NCBI RefSeq assembly: GCF_005577435.1
Contig: NZ_CP040396.1
Span: forward strand, 3,606,001 to 3,670,000
DNA: 64,000 nucleotides
Direction: 5' to 3'
Source: Paenibacillus algicola
GTDB lineage: Bacteria; Bacillota; Bacilli; Paenibacillales; Paenibacillaceae
Position numbers and translations under genes: made by a program. This document shows positions 43,822 through 51,989 of the stretch, piece after piece. Each line of letters begins with the position of its first letter. Position 1 is the first letter of the stretch. The notes beneath the pieces were generated by a model. The model did not search any database. It was not told the DNA's origin and saw nothing but the letters and a program-made list of their open reading frames with translations.

Positions 43822-45045
43822 ATGCCTATTAAAAAGCTCGGATTTCCTATATTTACGGCCTTGATGCTCAGCCTCATCCTTCTGATGGCAATATTTCCGG
43901 AGTCTGCTCTGCAAGCTGCGGTACGCGGACTTTCCATATGGTGGGACGTTCTGTTTCCCTCCCTCTTTCCGTTCTTCGTCATCTCGGAGGTGCTGCTTGG
44001 CTTCGGCGTGGTCCATCTGATCGGCACCCTTCTGGATCCCTGGATGAGGCCCTTATTCCGCATTCCCGGCTGCGGCGGCTTCGTCGCCGCTATGGGCTAC
44101 GTGTCCGGCTACCCGGTAGGCGCCAAGCTGACGGCCAAGCTGTGGGAGCAGAAGATGATTACGCGGGAAGAAGGAGAGCGCCTGGTCGCGTTCACCACCT
44201 CCTCAGATCCTATTTTTTTAATCGGCGCTGTCTCTGTCGGCTTTTTTCACAGCACCGAGCTGGCACTCATTCTGGCGATCGCTCATTACGGAAGCGGACT
44301 GCTCGTCGGATTGCTGATGCGATTTCATGGCGATCAAAGCTCGTCCTCTTCTCCCGCGCAGAAGCACAGCATGAAGGGCAGCCGCCTTAAGCGCGCCGTC
44401 CTGGACATGCATGCGGCCAGAAGCGCTGACGGTCGGCCGCTGGGTGTGCTGCTGACAGAAGCCATTCAGTCCTCGCTGCAGCTGATGGTGGTCGTTGGCG
44501 GACTCGTCGTTTTCTTTTCTGTATTTTTGGAGCTTTGGACCCAGGCTGGTGTTCTGTCTGCGATCAATGCGGTGCTTGGCCAGCTGCTGCTGGCAGTGGG
44601 CGCTCCCGAGCAGCTCAGCATGGCCCTTATGGGAGGCTTATTCGAGGTCACACTGGGGGCTAAATATGCTGGAGGCGCTGGCGAAGCTGTACCTTTGATC
44701 TATAAGGCTGCCGTGGCTGCTTTCGTGCTGTCGTGGGGAGGCCTTTCGGTGCATGCCCAAATTGCCAGTATCCTTCATTCCACCAATCTGCGTTACTTGC
44801 CCTTTATGGGGGCCAGGCTTCTTCATGGGGCCATGGCTTTCACCGCCGTGCTGATCTTATGGGGTCCATTTATGGGAGAAGCCGAGCCTGTATTCACGCC
44901 AGTTCCTGTTTCTGATGGGGCTCTGAGCGGTTATACCCATTACATGGCCTGGTTTAGCCTGCTGCTCACATTGCTGTTAGGTGTTGTGATTATGACAGAG
45001 GCGGTGTATTGGATCTCGCGTAAATTGCGCAAATTGAAATCGTGA
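43822..45045 (+). CDS. ylbJ: Sporulation integral membrane protein YlbJ
   Basis: A 407-residue membrane protein of the nucleoside-recognition/gate-domain type, under SigE control in Bacillus and needed for normal spore cortex. Features: WWDVLFPSLFPFFVISEVLLGFG, GYVSGYPVGAKLTAKL and the C-terminal LFEVTLGAKYAGG gate region repeated in both halves. The ATG at 43822 follows a GGGGGG stretch about 12 bases upstream; a longer frame starts at 43774. Downstream lies the NAD kinase gene, 66 bases away. Confidence 0.88.
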   Translation: MPIKKLGFPIFTALMLSLILLMAIFPESALQAAVRGLSIWWDVLFPSLFPFFVISEVLLGFGVVHLIGTLLDPWMRPLFRIPGCGGFVAAMGYVSGYPVGAKLTAKLWEQKMITREEGERLVAFTTSSDPIFLIGAVSVGFFHSTELALILAIAHYGSGLLVGLLMRFHGDQSSSSSPAQKHSMKGSRLKRAVLDMHAARSADGRPLGVLLTEAIQSSLQLMVVVGGLVVFFSVFLELWTQAGVLSAINAVLGQLLLAVGAPEQLSMALMGGLFEVTLGAKYAGGAGEAVPLIYKAAVAAFVLSWGGLSVHAQIASILHSTNLRYLPFMGARLLHGAMAFTAVLILWGPFMGEAEPVFTPVPVSDGALSGYTHYMAWFSLLLTLLLGVVIMTEAVYWISRKLRKLKS

Positions 45046-45111
45046 AGCATTGTTTTCTTTCACAAGATTGATTATCATCGTTATATAATCTTTTTAAAGG
45101 AGCTTATCGAC

Positions 45112-45915
45112 TTGAGATACTATGTTCTGGACCGCGGTGATCCCTTGTCAGTCGAATTAAGTCAACAATTTCATAAGCTGGCGGGACAACGGGGCTTTCA
45201 GCTGGACGCGGAATCCCCGGAGATCGTAGTTTCTATCGGTGGAGATGGCACCATGCTGCATGCCTTTCACACGTTCATTGACCGGATTCCCGATCTCGCT
45301 TTTGTCGGGGTGCATACTGGGCATCTGGGCTTCTATGCAGACTGGAAAGCCGATGAAATCGAGAAGCTTGTTGATATGATGAGCGGGGAAGGAGAGCCGA
45401 AGGGAACGAAGCCCCGCTTCGTTAAATATCCTTTGGTTCAGCTGGAAATCCACAAGAAATCCGGCTCTGCCTCTTATATTGCCTTGAATGAATTTACGCT
45501 CAAGGGTGTCGATGGAACGGTCGTTGCCCAGATCGACATCAATGATGTCACGTTCGAGATGTTCCGGGGCGATGGCATCTGTATATCCACCCCATCCGGC
45601 AGTACAGCTTATAACAAGAGTGTCGGCGGCGCCATGGTGCATCCTTCCATCGATGCCTTGCAGATTGCTGAAATTGCATCTATTAACAATCGGATTTTCC
45701 GCACACTGGGGTCGCCGCTGCTGCTGCCAAAGCACCATCATTGCGATATTTTCTCCCGCAAGGACCAGCGGCTATTGTTAACGGTGGATCATAACAATAT
45801 TCCGATTGATGACCTCATCTCTGTGCGCTGTCAGGTCGCCGAGCAGCAGGTCAGCTTTGCCCGCTACCGGCCGTTTCCATTCTGGAATCGGGTACGTGAT
45901 GCATTCCTTGGCTAG
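45112..45915 (+). CDS. nadK: NAD kinase (PpnKB/YtdI type)
   Basis: Phosphorylates NAD to NADP. The 267-residue length matches the second NAD kinase of Bacillus (YtdI). Motifs: SIGGDGTMLHAFH (GGDGT at residues 43-47), the NE pair in ALNEFTLKG, and TPSGSTAYNKS. Start is TTG at 45112, eight bases after AAAGGAG; there is no closer ATG. A perfect 20-bp terminator follows. Confidence 0.93.
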   Translation: MRYYVLDRGDPLSVELSQQFHKLAGQRGFQLDAESPEIVVSIGGDGTMLHAFHTFIDRIPDLAFVGVHTGHLGFYADWKADEIEKLVDMMSGEGEPKGTKPRFVKYPLVQLEIHKKSGSASYIALNEFTLKGVDGTVVAQIDINDVTFEMFRGDGICISTPSGSTAYNKSVGGAMVHPSIDALQIAEIASINNRIFRTLGSPLLLPKHHHCDIFSRKDQRLLLTVDHNNIPIDDLISVRCQVAEQQVSFARYRPFPFWNRVRDAFLG

Positions 45916-45929
45916 TACGGCAGCCAGAC

Positions 45930-45973
45930 ATAAAAGTGGAGATCCCGGGCTTGTCCCGGGATCTCCACTTTTA
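45930..45973. terminator. Bidirectional terminator after NAD kinase
   Basis: A perfect 20-bp stem (ATAAAAGTGGAGATCCCGGG and complement) with a 4-base loop, between convergent genes. Confidence 0.95.
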
Positions 45974-46025
45974 TGTTTCGTGATTTTATTTATGGACTGT
46001 CAGACAGCGGCAATGCGTCTTCGCT

Positions 46026-46673
46026 TTAGTTCTGGGGATTCTGGCTCCGGCTCGGCTTGGAGGCAGAACGCGCCTCTCTGCGGTCCCGTCGTTCCTTGCC
46101 TTCCCTCGGCTTGGCATCTTTCCAGGGCTTTTGCGGCCTTCCGCCTCGGGACTCTCGTCCCTCCCGTGGCTCCTTGCCATTCTTGGAGCGGGACTGCGGC
46201 TCGGTCCCCTCCTTTACTTCCCGCTCCTGATTCCGGGAAGGGGGTTTTTCAGTCACCCGCGATAAATCCTCCCGGGGTGATGCTGCCATGACCTTGGCCG
46301 GCGGTGCCGAAGCCTCCTCCGGCTCCTCCTCACTGGAAGCCGCCACTGCTTCCTGGTTCAGCGTCTCCTTCAGCTCCCTTAATTCCTTGGGATCCTTAAT
46401 CTCCTTGCTTTTGTGAAGAACAAAATACGCACAACCAAAATTACAATATTCATTAATATAATCCGACAATGTCGAGAAGCTGGAATCTCTGGTCGCTTTG
46501 GGGTGATTATCGCGGTAGAAGCCCTTGAGCCGAAGCTGATTGTATCCCCAGTCCCCTACAATATAATCATACCGTTCCAGCACCTCGCTGTACCGATCCC
46601 GGAACACTTCCGGATTCCAGCCACTGCGGTAATCTATGACAAGCTCGTAGCTTTTGTTCCCAATCACAATCAC
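46026..46673 (-). CDS. yutD: YutD-family protein with long disordered tail
   Basis: Residues 1-105 match the YutD/DUF1027 fold (MIVIGNKSYELVIDYRSGWNPEVF; YIVGDWGYNQLRLKGFY; YCNFGCAYFVLHK). Residues after about 106 are a low-complexity tail rich in Glu, Arg, Lys, Ser and Pro with repeats such as REGRES/REGKER, likely disordered. Bacillus YutD is about half this length, so the tail is an addition. It follows lipA on the same strand by 35 bases. Function unknown. Confidence 0.85.
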   Translation of the reverse strand: MIVIGNKSYELVIDYRSGWNPEVFRDRYSEVLERYDYIVGDWGYNQLRLKGFYRDNHPKATRDSSFSTLSDYINEYCNFGCAYFVLHKSKEIKDPKELRELKETLNQEAVAASSEEEPEEASAPPAKVMAASPREDLSRVTEKPPSRNQEREVKEGTEPQSRSKNGKEPREGRESRGGRPQKPWKDAKPREGKERRDRREARSASKPSRSQNPQN

Positions 46674-46708
46674 GTTATTCCCCTGCCTTTCCCAGCCAGA
46701 CCCCTAAT

Positions 46709-47605
46709 CTATAGGGCGGTCTCTTCCTTTCGACGTTCTGCAGAGCGAACCTGCTCATGAGCATGATATGAGCTCCGCACGAGCGGACCAGACTCCACAT
46801 GGCTGAAGCCGCGGCTCAGGCCTTCTTCCTTCAGCTTCGCAAACTCTTCAGGAGTATAGTATTTCTCAACGTCCAGATGCTTCTGTGTAGGCTGTAAGTA
46901 TTGCCCGATGGTCATAATATCGCAGTCTGCAGCGCGGAGGTCATCCATCGCTCCCAGAATTTCATCCCATTCCTCACCTACGCCCAGCATAATGCTGGAT
47001 TTGGTCGGAATGCTCGGCTGCATAGCTTTAGCCCGGCGAAGCAGCTCCAGAGAACGTTCATATTTCGCTTTCGCCCGCACCCGATCCGAAAGGCGCTCCA
47101 CCGTTTCAATATTATGATTTAAAATATCAGGCTTGGCATTCATGACAATCCGCAGCGATTCCTCATCGCCCATAAAGTCAGGGATGAGCACCTCGACACT
47201 GCATAGCGGCAGACGCTTGCGAATTGCCTTCACCGTCTCGGCAAAGATCATCGCACCGCCATCCTTCAAATCATCCCGTGCCACACTTGTTACGACGCAG
47301 TGCTGCAGATTCATCTGTTCAGCGGCCTCCGCGACCCGCTCCGGCTCTTGCAGATCCAGCTCCGTCGGCAGGCCGGTATTGACGGCACAGAAGCGGCAGG
47401 CTCGCGTGCAGATGTCCCCCAAGATCATGAACGTAGCGGTTCGGTTCGCCCAGCATTCATAAATGTTCGGGCAGCGCGCCTCCTCGCAGACGGTATGTAG
47501 CGTTTTGGAGCGCATCATATTTTTAATTTCTTTATAGTTATCGCCCGTAGTGAGCTTAATCTTGATCCATTCCGGCTTCGGTTTGCTGTCTTTCGTTTTG
47601 GCCAA
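46709..47605 (-). CDS. lipA: Lipoyl synthase LipA
   Basis: Radical-SAM enzyme that inserts two sulfur atoms into protein-bound octanoate to make the lipoyl cofactor. 298 residues. The auxiliary cluster cysteines Cys40, Cys45, Cys51 ([12 protein letters not shown]) and radical-SAM cysteines Cys66, Cys70, Cys73 (CTRACRFC) are all present, and the C-terminal [12 protein letters not shown] contains the conserved serine ligand (RSSYHA). It leads yutD and is divergent from the LytH-like gene, as in Bacillus. Confidence 0.98.
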   Translation of the reverse strand: MAKTKDSKPKPEWIKIKLTTGDNYKEIKNMMRSKTLHTVCEEARCPNIYECWANRTATFMILGDICTRACRFCAVNTGLPTELDLQEPERVAEAAEQMNLQHCVVTSVARDDLKDGGAMIFAETVKAIRKRLPLCSVEVLIPDFMGDEESLRIVMNAKPDILNHNIETVERLSDRVRAKAKYERSLELLRRAKAMQPSIPTKSSIMLGVGEEWDEILGAMDDLRAADCDIMTIGQYLQPTQKHLDVEKYYTPEEFAKLKEEGLSRGFSHVESGPLVRSSYHAHEQVRSAERRKEETAL

Positions 47606-47801
47606 GAAAGAAACCTTCTTTCATATAAGGTTAAGTGTTTGCATGAACTTTCACATATTATATCATGAAAACCCTTAGATTACCTATCCTTGTCGCTATA
47701 GGATTGATCTATCCCCGGCATGGATAAAATCAGCTCTATCGATACACCCTACAGGCAGGCATGGATGCGTGTATACCGCGATTGAACCAGGAGGACAGAT
47801 C

Positions 47802-48887
47802 ATGAAAAAAGCAACTCATAGGCGTTTACGGCGCTGGACCTGCCGGATTGCAGCCTTGGTGATGGCCTCTACAGCCTTAGCGGCCTGGCCGGCTGAAAGC
47901 TGGGCAGCCTTGCCGGACAAGCCGGCAGCGCAGTCCTCATCGCCTTCGAGCGCGAAGGATGACCCCTTTACGTACCGGATGCAGCTTTACGAGCGTATTG
48001 CTGCCGTCACTCAAGTTCCCTGGTACCGCCTTGCGGCCATCGACCAGTATGAGCGAACGCTGACAGCTGTCCATCCGAAGGACCGGAAGCATCCCGAGCG
48101 ACACATCGGAATCTTCGTCCCGCTGACCGCTTGGGCAGGGCCGCTTAATCCCGTTCCTGAGGACACCCATCCCTTTACCATTGAAATGTACTCCGGCCTT
48201 GGACAGGATGGAGACGGAGACGGGGCCGCCGATCCCAATAATGATACCGACCTTCTTTACAGCGTTGCCTCTCGTCTGGCCGCCTATGGTCCACATGAGG
48301 ATGACTTTGCCAATGGCCTGTGGGCTTATTATCAAAACGGACGGGCCGTCCAGCGGATTCTGCAGTATGGAAAGCTGTATGAGACGCATGGCAAGCTCGA
48401 TCTGTTTGCCCATGCCTTCCCGCTTCCGGTCAAAAGCGATTATTCCTATCGAAGCACCTACGGTATGGGCAGAAGCTACGGGGGGCGGCGGATCCATGAG
48501 GGCACCGACCTGTTTGCCCGCTATGGCGTGACGGTGAGAAGCACCTGCTACGGCATCGTGGAGCTCAAGGGCTGGAACCGTTTCGGCGGCTGGAGAATCG
48601 GCATTCGCGATCTGAACAATCATTATCATTACTACGCCCATCTGCAAGGATTTGAAAAAAGCCTTCAGGCCGGCGATGTCGTCACGCCGGGTCAAACTAT
48701 TGGCTGGGTTGGCAGCTCGGGATACGGAAAGCCCGGTACCTCCGGCAAATTCCCGCCTCACCTTCATTACGGCATCTACCGGGATACCGGCCTCAGCGAG
48801 TGGTCCTTTGATCCTTACCCGCTCTTGAAGCAATGGGAGCTGCAGGAACGCCGCGCACTTCAGAACAGCAAACAAACGCGCCGCTAG
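47802..48887 (+). CDS. M23 endopeptidase, LytH-like (sporulation)
   Basis: Secreted zinc endopeptidase of 361 residues. A basic N-terminus with a hydrophobic signal or anchor segment (about 15-35), a family-specific middle region, then an M23 domain with His232/Asp236 (HEGTD), His280 (YYAHL) and His320-Leu-His322 (PPHLHYG). Location beside lipA, yutD and yunB matches the Bacillus lytH (yunA) neighbourhood; LytH trims cortex peptides between L-Ala and D-Glu in the forespore. ATG 47802 follows AGGAGG. No direct evidence of forespore expression. Confidence 0.85.
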   Translation: MKKATHRRLRRWTCRIAALVMASTALAAWPAESWAALPDKPAAQSSSPSSAKDDPFTYRMQLYERIAAVTQVPWYRLAAIDQYERTLTAVHPKDRKHPERHIGIFVPLTAWAGPLNPVPEDTHPFTIEMYSGLGQDGDGDGAADPNNDTDLLYSVASRLAAYGPHEDDFANGLWAYYQNGRAVQRILQYGKLYETHGKLDLFAHAFPLPVKSDYSYRSTYGMGRSYGGRRIHEGTDLFARYGVTVRSTCYGIVELKGWNRFGGWRIGIRDLNNHYHYYAHLQGFEKSLQAGDVVTPGQTIGWVGSSGYGKPGTSGKFPPHLHYGIYRDTGLSEWSFDPYPLLKQWELQERRALQNSKQTRR

Positions 48888-48910
48888 AAGCAGCTGCGCG
48901 TTTGTTTGCT
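48867..48910. terminator. Bidirectional terminator overlapping the ends of lytH-like and yunB
   Basis: 15-bp stem AGCAAACAAACGCGC / GCGCGTTTGTTTGCT; it includes the last codons of the LytH-like gene and abuts the yunB stop. Confidence 0.8.
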
Positions 48911-49907
48911 ATTCATGCTCCAGATTCCCTCCAACTTCGCCGCTGCCTTCAGTTCCTTCAGTCTGGCCTTCGACTTCTGGCTGCGGCACGATCTCATTCC
49001 CTGACGGAGCAGAAGGACTTGAAGGCTTCACATCCCCCGCATCCGGTGACGTAAGCCCCGGTGACGGGATCGCAATGCTGGGAGCACCTGCGCTATTATT
49101 GCCCACCGGCTTGCCTTGACCGTCATAATAATACATGGGCACATCTCCGACCACCAGCATATAAGAGATCGGAATATCGGTCTCCACCACCTGCGGCTCC
49201 ATATCAAAGGGCACAACGACGGCAACCTCTGTCACAATATGAACGAACACCTCAACCAGAATCATGTTAATGCCTGCTTCCTGCTGGCGGGTGTCCAGCT
49301 GCACCTTGACCGCGCCCTGGGGCTCAATCTTGACCGGAATTTTCGGTCCGAAGGAAGCAACGACCGGACTTTTGAGCACCTGCCCGAGCGGGATATGCTC
49401 TTTTTGCTCATGAATTGACTCCAGCGTCTCCTGCACCAGCTCCGTAGTAAACGAGGTTATCTTCAAATGCTCCGCATAATTCAGCATAAAGCCGGTCACC
49501 TTACCCGTGCTGTCTGTCTTCCAGTTCACCAGATCATCAAAGGTTTTGCCATCTGTCACCTGGCTCGTAATCGCCTTGTTAATCGCCTCTGTCGCAATCT
49601 GCTTTACCCGAATTTGAGCGAGGTGCATGATGGGCGGCTTCAGATTCCGCTCAACATACAGAAACAGCTGAAACACCCCGAACAGCACCAAAAAAACAAC
49701 GCCGACCCACCACCTGCGCCGCACCTTCAGGCGCAATCCCTTTCCCTTGTCCGGCGGTGCCCAGCCGGCAGACGCCGGCTTGCCTCCATGTCGGCTTCGC
49801 ACCGGGCGGTATGCCGATTTGCGGTAGCTTTTATGCCGGTTGCGCTTGGGCCAGCCCCGCCAGGATAAAGACAGCCGGCGGCTTCCCCATTTTTTTCGTC
49901 GAAACAT
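48909..49907 (-). CDS. yunB: Sporulation protein YunB
   Basis: A 332-residue SigE-type sporulation protein. Basic Arg/Lys-rich N-terminus (to about residue 65), one membrane helix (WWVGVVFLVLFGVFQLFLYV, about 67-86), then the YunB domain with QIRVKQIATEAINKAI, the SPVVASFGPKIPVKIEPQGAV segment and FVHIVTEVAVVVPF. The C-terminal ~70 residues are Pro/Ser/Glu-rich and probably disordered, longer than in Bacillus. ATG 49907 follows GGGAGGAG. Convergent with lytH-like. Confidence 0.9.
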   Translation of the reverse strand: MFRRKKWGSRRLSLSWRGWPKRNRHKSYRKSAYRPVRSRHGGKPASAGWAPPDKGKGLRLKVRRRWWVGVVFLVLFGVFQLFLYVERNLKPPIMHLAQIRVKQIATEAINKAITSQVTDGKTFDDLVNWKTDSTGKVTGFMLNYAEHLKITSFTTELVQETLESIHEQKEHIPLGQVLKSPVVASFGPKIPVKIEPQGAVKVQLDTRQQEAGINMILVEVFVHIVTEVAVVVPFDMEPQVVETDIPISYMLVVGDVPMYYYDGQGKPVGNNSAGAPSIAIPSPGLTSPDAGDVKPSSPSAPSGNEIVPQPEVEGQTEGTEGSGEVGGNLEHE

Positions 49908-49993
49908 CTCACTCTCTCCTCCCTCTCCGGAGGTTCGCGAACAAGCCATTGCAGCCAAGCTGCACCTCTTCATCAGCCTATGCAAGCCAAGCC

Positions 49994-50033
49994 CAAAAAA
50001 GAAGAACGGTCGCCTCAACTGGGCACCGTTCTT
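49994..50033 (-). terminator. Intrinsic terminator of the TrmH-type methyltransferase gene
   Basis: Minus strand AAGAACGGT / ACCGTTCTT stem followed by CTTTTTTGG. Confidence 0.8.
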
Positions 50034-50046
50034 CCATCAATAGCTT

Positions 50047-50838
50047 TTAGCGTTGCAGCCGCTGCCTTAACGCCTCAAACAGCAGCACTGTCGCGGCCAT
50101 CGCCGCATTCAACGATTCTGCCTTGCCTGGCATCGGAATGATGATCGCATCATCCACGAGACGGGATACGGCAGGCGAGACACCGCTGCCCTCACTGCCG
50201 ATCACCATCCAGCAGCTGCCGGTAAAATCATACTCAAAGGCCGAAGCCTTGCCCTCCAGAGAGGTCGTAACCAGACGCGCTCCCCGGGACCTGGCCTGCG
50301 GCAGCAGCTCCTCCAGATTTCCTTCGATCACCGGCAGGTGAAACAGCGAGCCCATGGTCGAACGCAGCGTTTTGGGATTGTACACATCCGCACAGCCCGT
50401 ACCCAGCAGAACGCCTCCTGCTCCAGATGCATCTGCACTGCGGATAATCGTTCCTACATTGCCGGGATCCTGCAATCCGTCCAGCACAATGACCGGCTTC
50501 GAGGGATTCTCAAACAATCTGTCCAGTGAGCCCGCTTCCTTGCGTACAACCGCAAATACCGGCTGCGGCGTCGAAGCCTGACATACTTTTGCAATAATGC
50601 CCTCTGTGACCGCAATCCATTCCACATGTTTGCCCTGATCCAAAAGCTCCGTAAGCTCCGCGGGAATCCCCCGGTCTTTATCATAGGCCACACACTCAAT
50701 GTCAGCCCCGAAGCTCAAGGCCTCCTGAACGAGGTGGATGCCCTCTACGACATATTTATGCTGCTGATCCCGATGCTTCTTGTCCTGAAGCTGGGCCCAG
50801 CCCTTCACGCGGGAATTTTGGAGAGAAGAAATTTCCAT
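50047..50838 (-). CDS. TrmH (SpoU) family RNA 2'-O-methyltransferase (YsgA-like)
   Basis: A 263-residue SPOUT-fold methyltransferase with motif 1 DPGNVGTIIRSADASGAGGVLL, motif 2 VIGSEGSGVSP and motif 3 IPMPGKAESLNAAMAATVLLFE that form the SAM-binding trefoil knot, plus a small N-terminal RNA-binding region (FVVEGIHLVQEAL-like). It modifies rRNA or tRNA ribose. It lies near sspI as in Bacillus (ysgA-sspI), and just downstream of the ktr gene on the same strand (38-base gap). Confidence 0.92.
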   Translation of the reverse strand: MEISSLQNSRVKGWAQLQDKKHRDQQHKYVVEGIHLVQEALSFGADIECVAYDKDRGIPAELTELLDQGKHVEWIAVTEGIIAKVCQASTPQPVFAVVRKEAGSLDRLFENPSKPVIVLDGLQDPGNVGTIIRSADASGAGGVLLGTGCADVYNPKTLRSTMGSLFHLPVIEGNLEELLPQARSRGARLVTTSLEGKASAFEYDFTGSCWMVIGSEGSGVSPAVSRLVDDAIIIPMPGKAESLNAAMAATVLLFEALRQRLQR

Positions 50839-50875
50839 GTTAACACCTGCTCTATTATCAAAATAAGACCGATAA

Positions 50876-51538
50876 TTATCTAGGGTACGCCAGCTCCAGC
50901 TTGGTCAGATCATTCTTCTGCCCAACAATAACCAGCACATCCCCCGCTGCAAGACGGTCCTGCGGATTGGGAGAGATGTTCATTTTACCATTCGTGCGAA
51001 TACCCATCACGTTGCAGCCAAAGCGCGCCCGGATGTCCAGCTCGATCAGGTTCATTCCGATCATATCCGCCGCGACCTTCATCTCCATGATGCTGTAATC
51101 GTCCGACACCTCGATATATTCCAGGATGTTCGGGGAGATCAGGTGATGCGCTACCCGAAGCCCCATATCTCTTTCCGGAAAAATAACCTTGTCCGCGCCG
51201 ATTTTTTGCAGCACCTTGCCATGCAGCTCATTCTTCGCCTTGACGATAATGACCGGTACGCCCAGATCCTTGAGGATCAGGGTAGTCAAAATGCTGGACT
51301 GGATATCCTCGCCAATTGCGACCACGACCACATCAAAATTGCGAATGCCGAGTGCCCGCAGCGCTTCCTCATCCGTGGAATCCGAGGATACAGCCTGTGT
51401 GACCAAGCCCGCAATCTCCTGCACCCGCTGCTCACTGGCATCCACGGCCAATACGTCAAAGCCCATCTCGCTCAGCTCTTTGGCCACACTCGTTCCAAAC
51501 CGTCCCATGCCAATGACGGCATACTGCTTCTTCGCCAT
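50876..51538 (-). CDS. RCK/Trk-type potassium uptake regulatory subunit (KtrA/KtrC-like)
   Basis: Cytosolic gating ring subunit of a K+ channel-like uptake system. The 220 residues have a Rossmann NAD/ATP-binding motif GMGRFG (Gly10-Gly15) followed by the RCK_C domain (YSIMEMKVAADMIGMNLIEL...DVLVIVGQKNDLTKLE). No KtrB/KtrD membrane subunit is adjacent, resembling the split ktrC/ktrD of Bacillus. In many Firmicutes these bind c-di-AMP, which shuts uptake. Confidence 0.9.
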   Translation of the reverse strand: MAKKQYAVIGMGRFGTSVAKELSEMGFDVLAVDASEQRVQEIAGLVTQAVSSDSTDEEALRALGIRNFDVVVVAIGEDIQSSILTTLILKDLGVPVIIVKAKNELHGKVLQKIGADKVIFPERDMGLRVAHHLISPNILEYIEVSDDYSIMEMKVAADMIGMNLIELDIRARFGCNVMGIRTNGKMNISPNPQDRLAAGDVLVIVGQKNDLTKLELAYPR

Positions 51539-51666
51539 ATTTTAACCTCCACAGCCCCATAAAATACTATATTGCCAGTATAGCACAACGCCGATGCTTG
51601 TTGAATTTAACGACAGACAGAGGGGCACATTAAGAACGACCCTAACAACAAGGAGGAATTTACCCC

Positions 51667-51906
51667 ATGTCCATTTTGTTAGATCTGCGGCAGGCCGTCA
51701 TTCATAAGGTCCATGATCAGGATGAACAACAGCTGCGCTCGATGATCGAGGGTTCCGTCGATGGTCCCGAAGCTGCGCTTCCGGGACTTGGCGTTATGTT
51801 CGAGATGATGTGGAAGGATATGAAGGAAGCCGAGCAGGCCGACCTGATTTCCTCTCTGCATGATCACCTGAAGACGGTGACCCCGGGGCAGCTTGTACCG
51901 CAGTAG
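51667..51906 (+). CDS. sspI: Small acid-soluble spore protein SspI
   Basis: A 79-residue minor SASP, MSILLDLRQAVIHKVHDQ... with the conserved LPGLGVMFEMMWK and a helical C-terminus, as in SspI of Bacillus. In Bacillus it is expressed in the forespore under SigG. AAGGAGG precedes the ATG by several bases. It is a single gene followed by a terminator, divergent from the ktr gene. Confidence 0.93.
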   Translation: MSILLDLRQAVIHKVHDQDEQQLRSMIEGSVDGPEAALPGLGVMFEMMWKDMKEAEQADLISSLHDHLKTVTPGQLVPQ

Positions 51907-51922
51907 CCGTCTCGCAAGGCAC

Positions 51923-51960
51923 AACAGCCATCCCCTCGCTTGTTGAGGGAATGGCTGTTT
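51923..51960 (+). terminator. Intrinsic terminator after sspI
   Basis: Stem AACAGCCATcCCCTC / GAGGGaATGGCTGTT. Confidence 0.85.
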
Positions 51961-51989
51961 CATTTGCTTATACAGCGATACCGCTTAAA

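Noticed and set aside
47937..48875. 312-aa minus-strand frame opposite the LytH-like gene
   Set aside because: The M23 endopeptidase on the plus strand has all catalytic motifs; the antisense frame shows none and reflects third-position GC bias.
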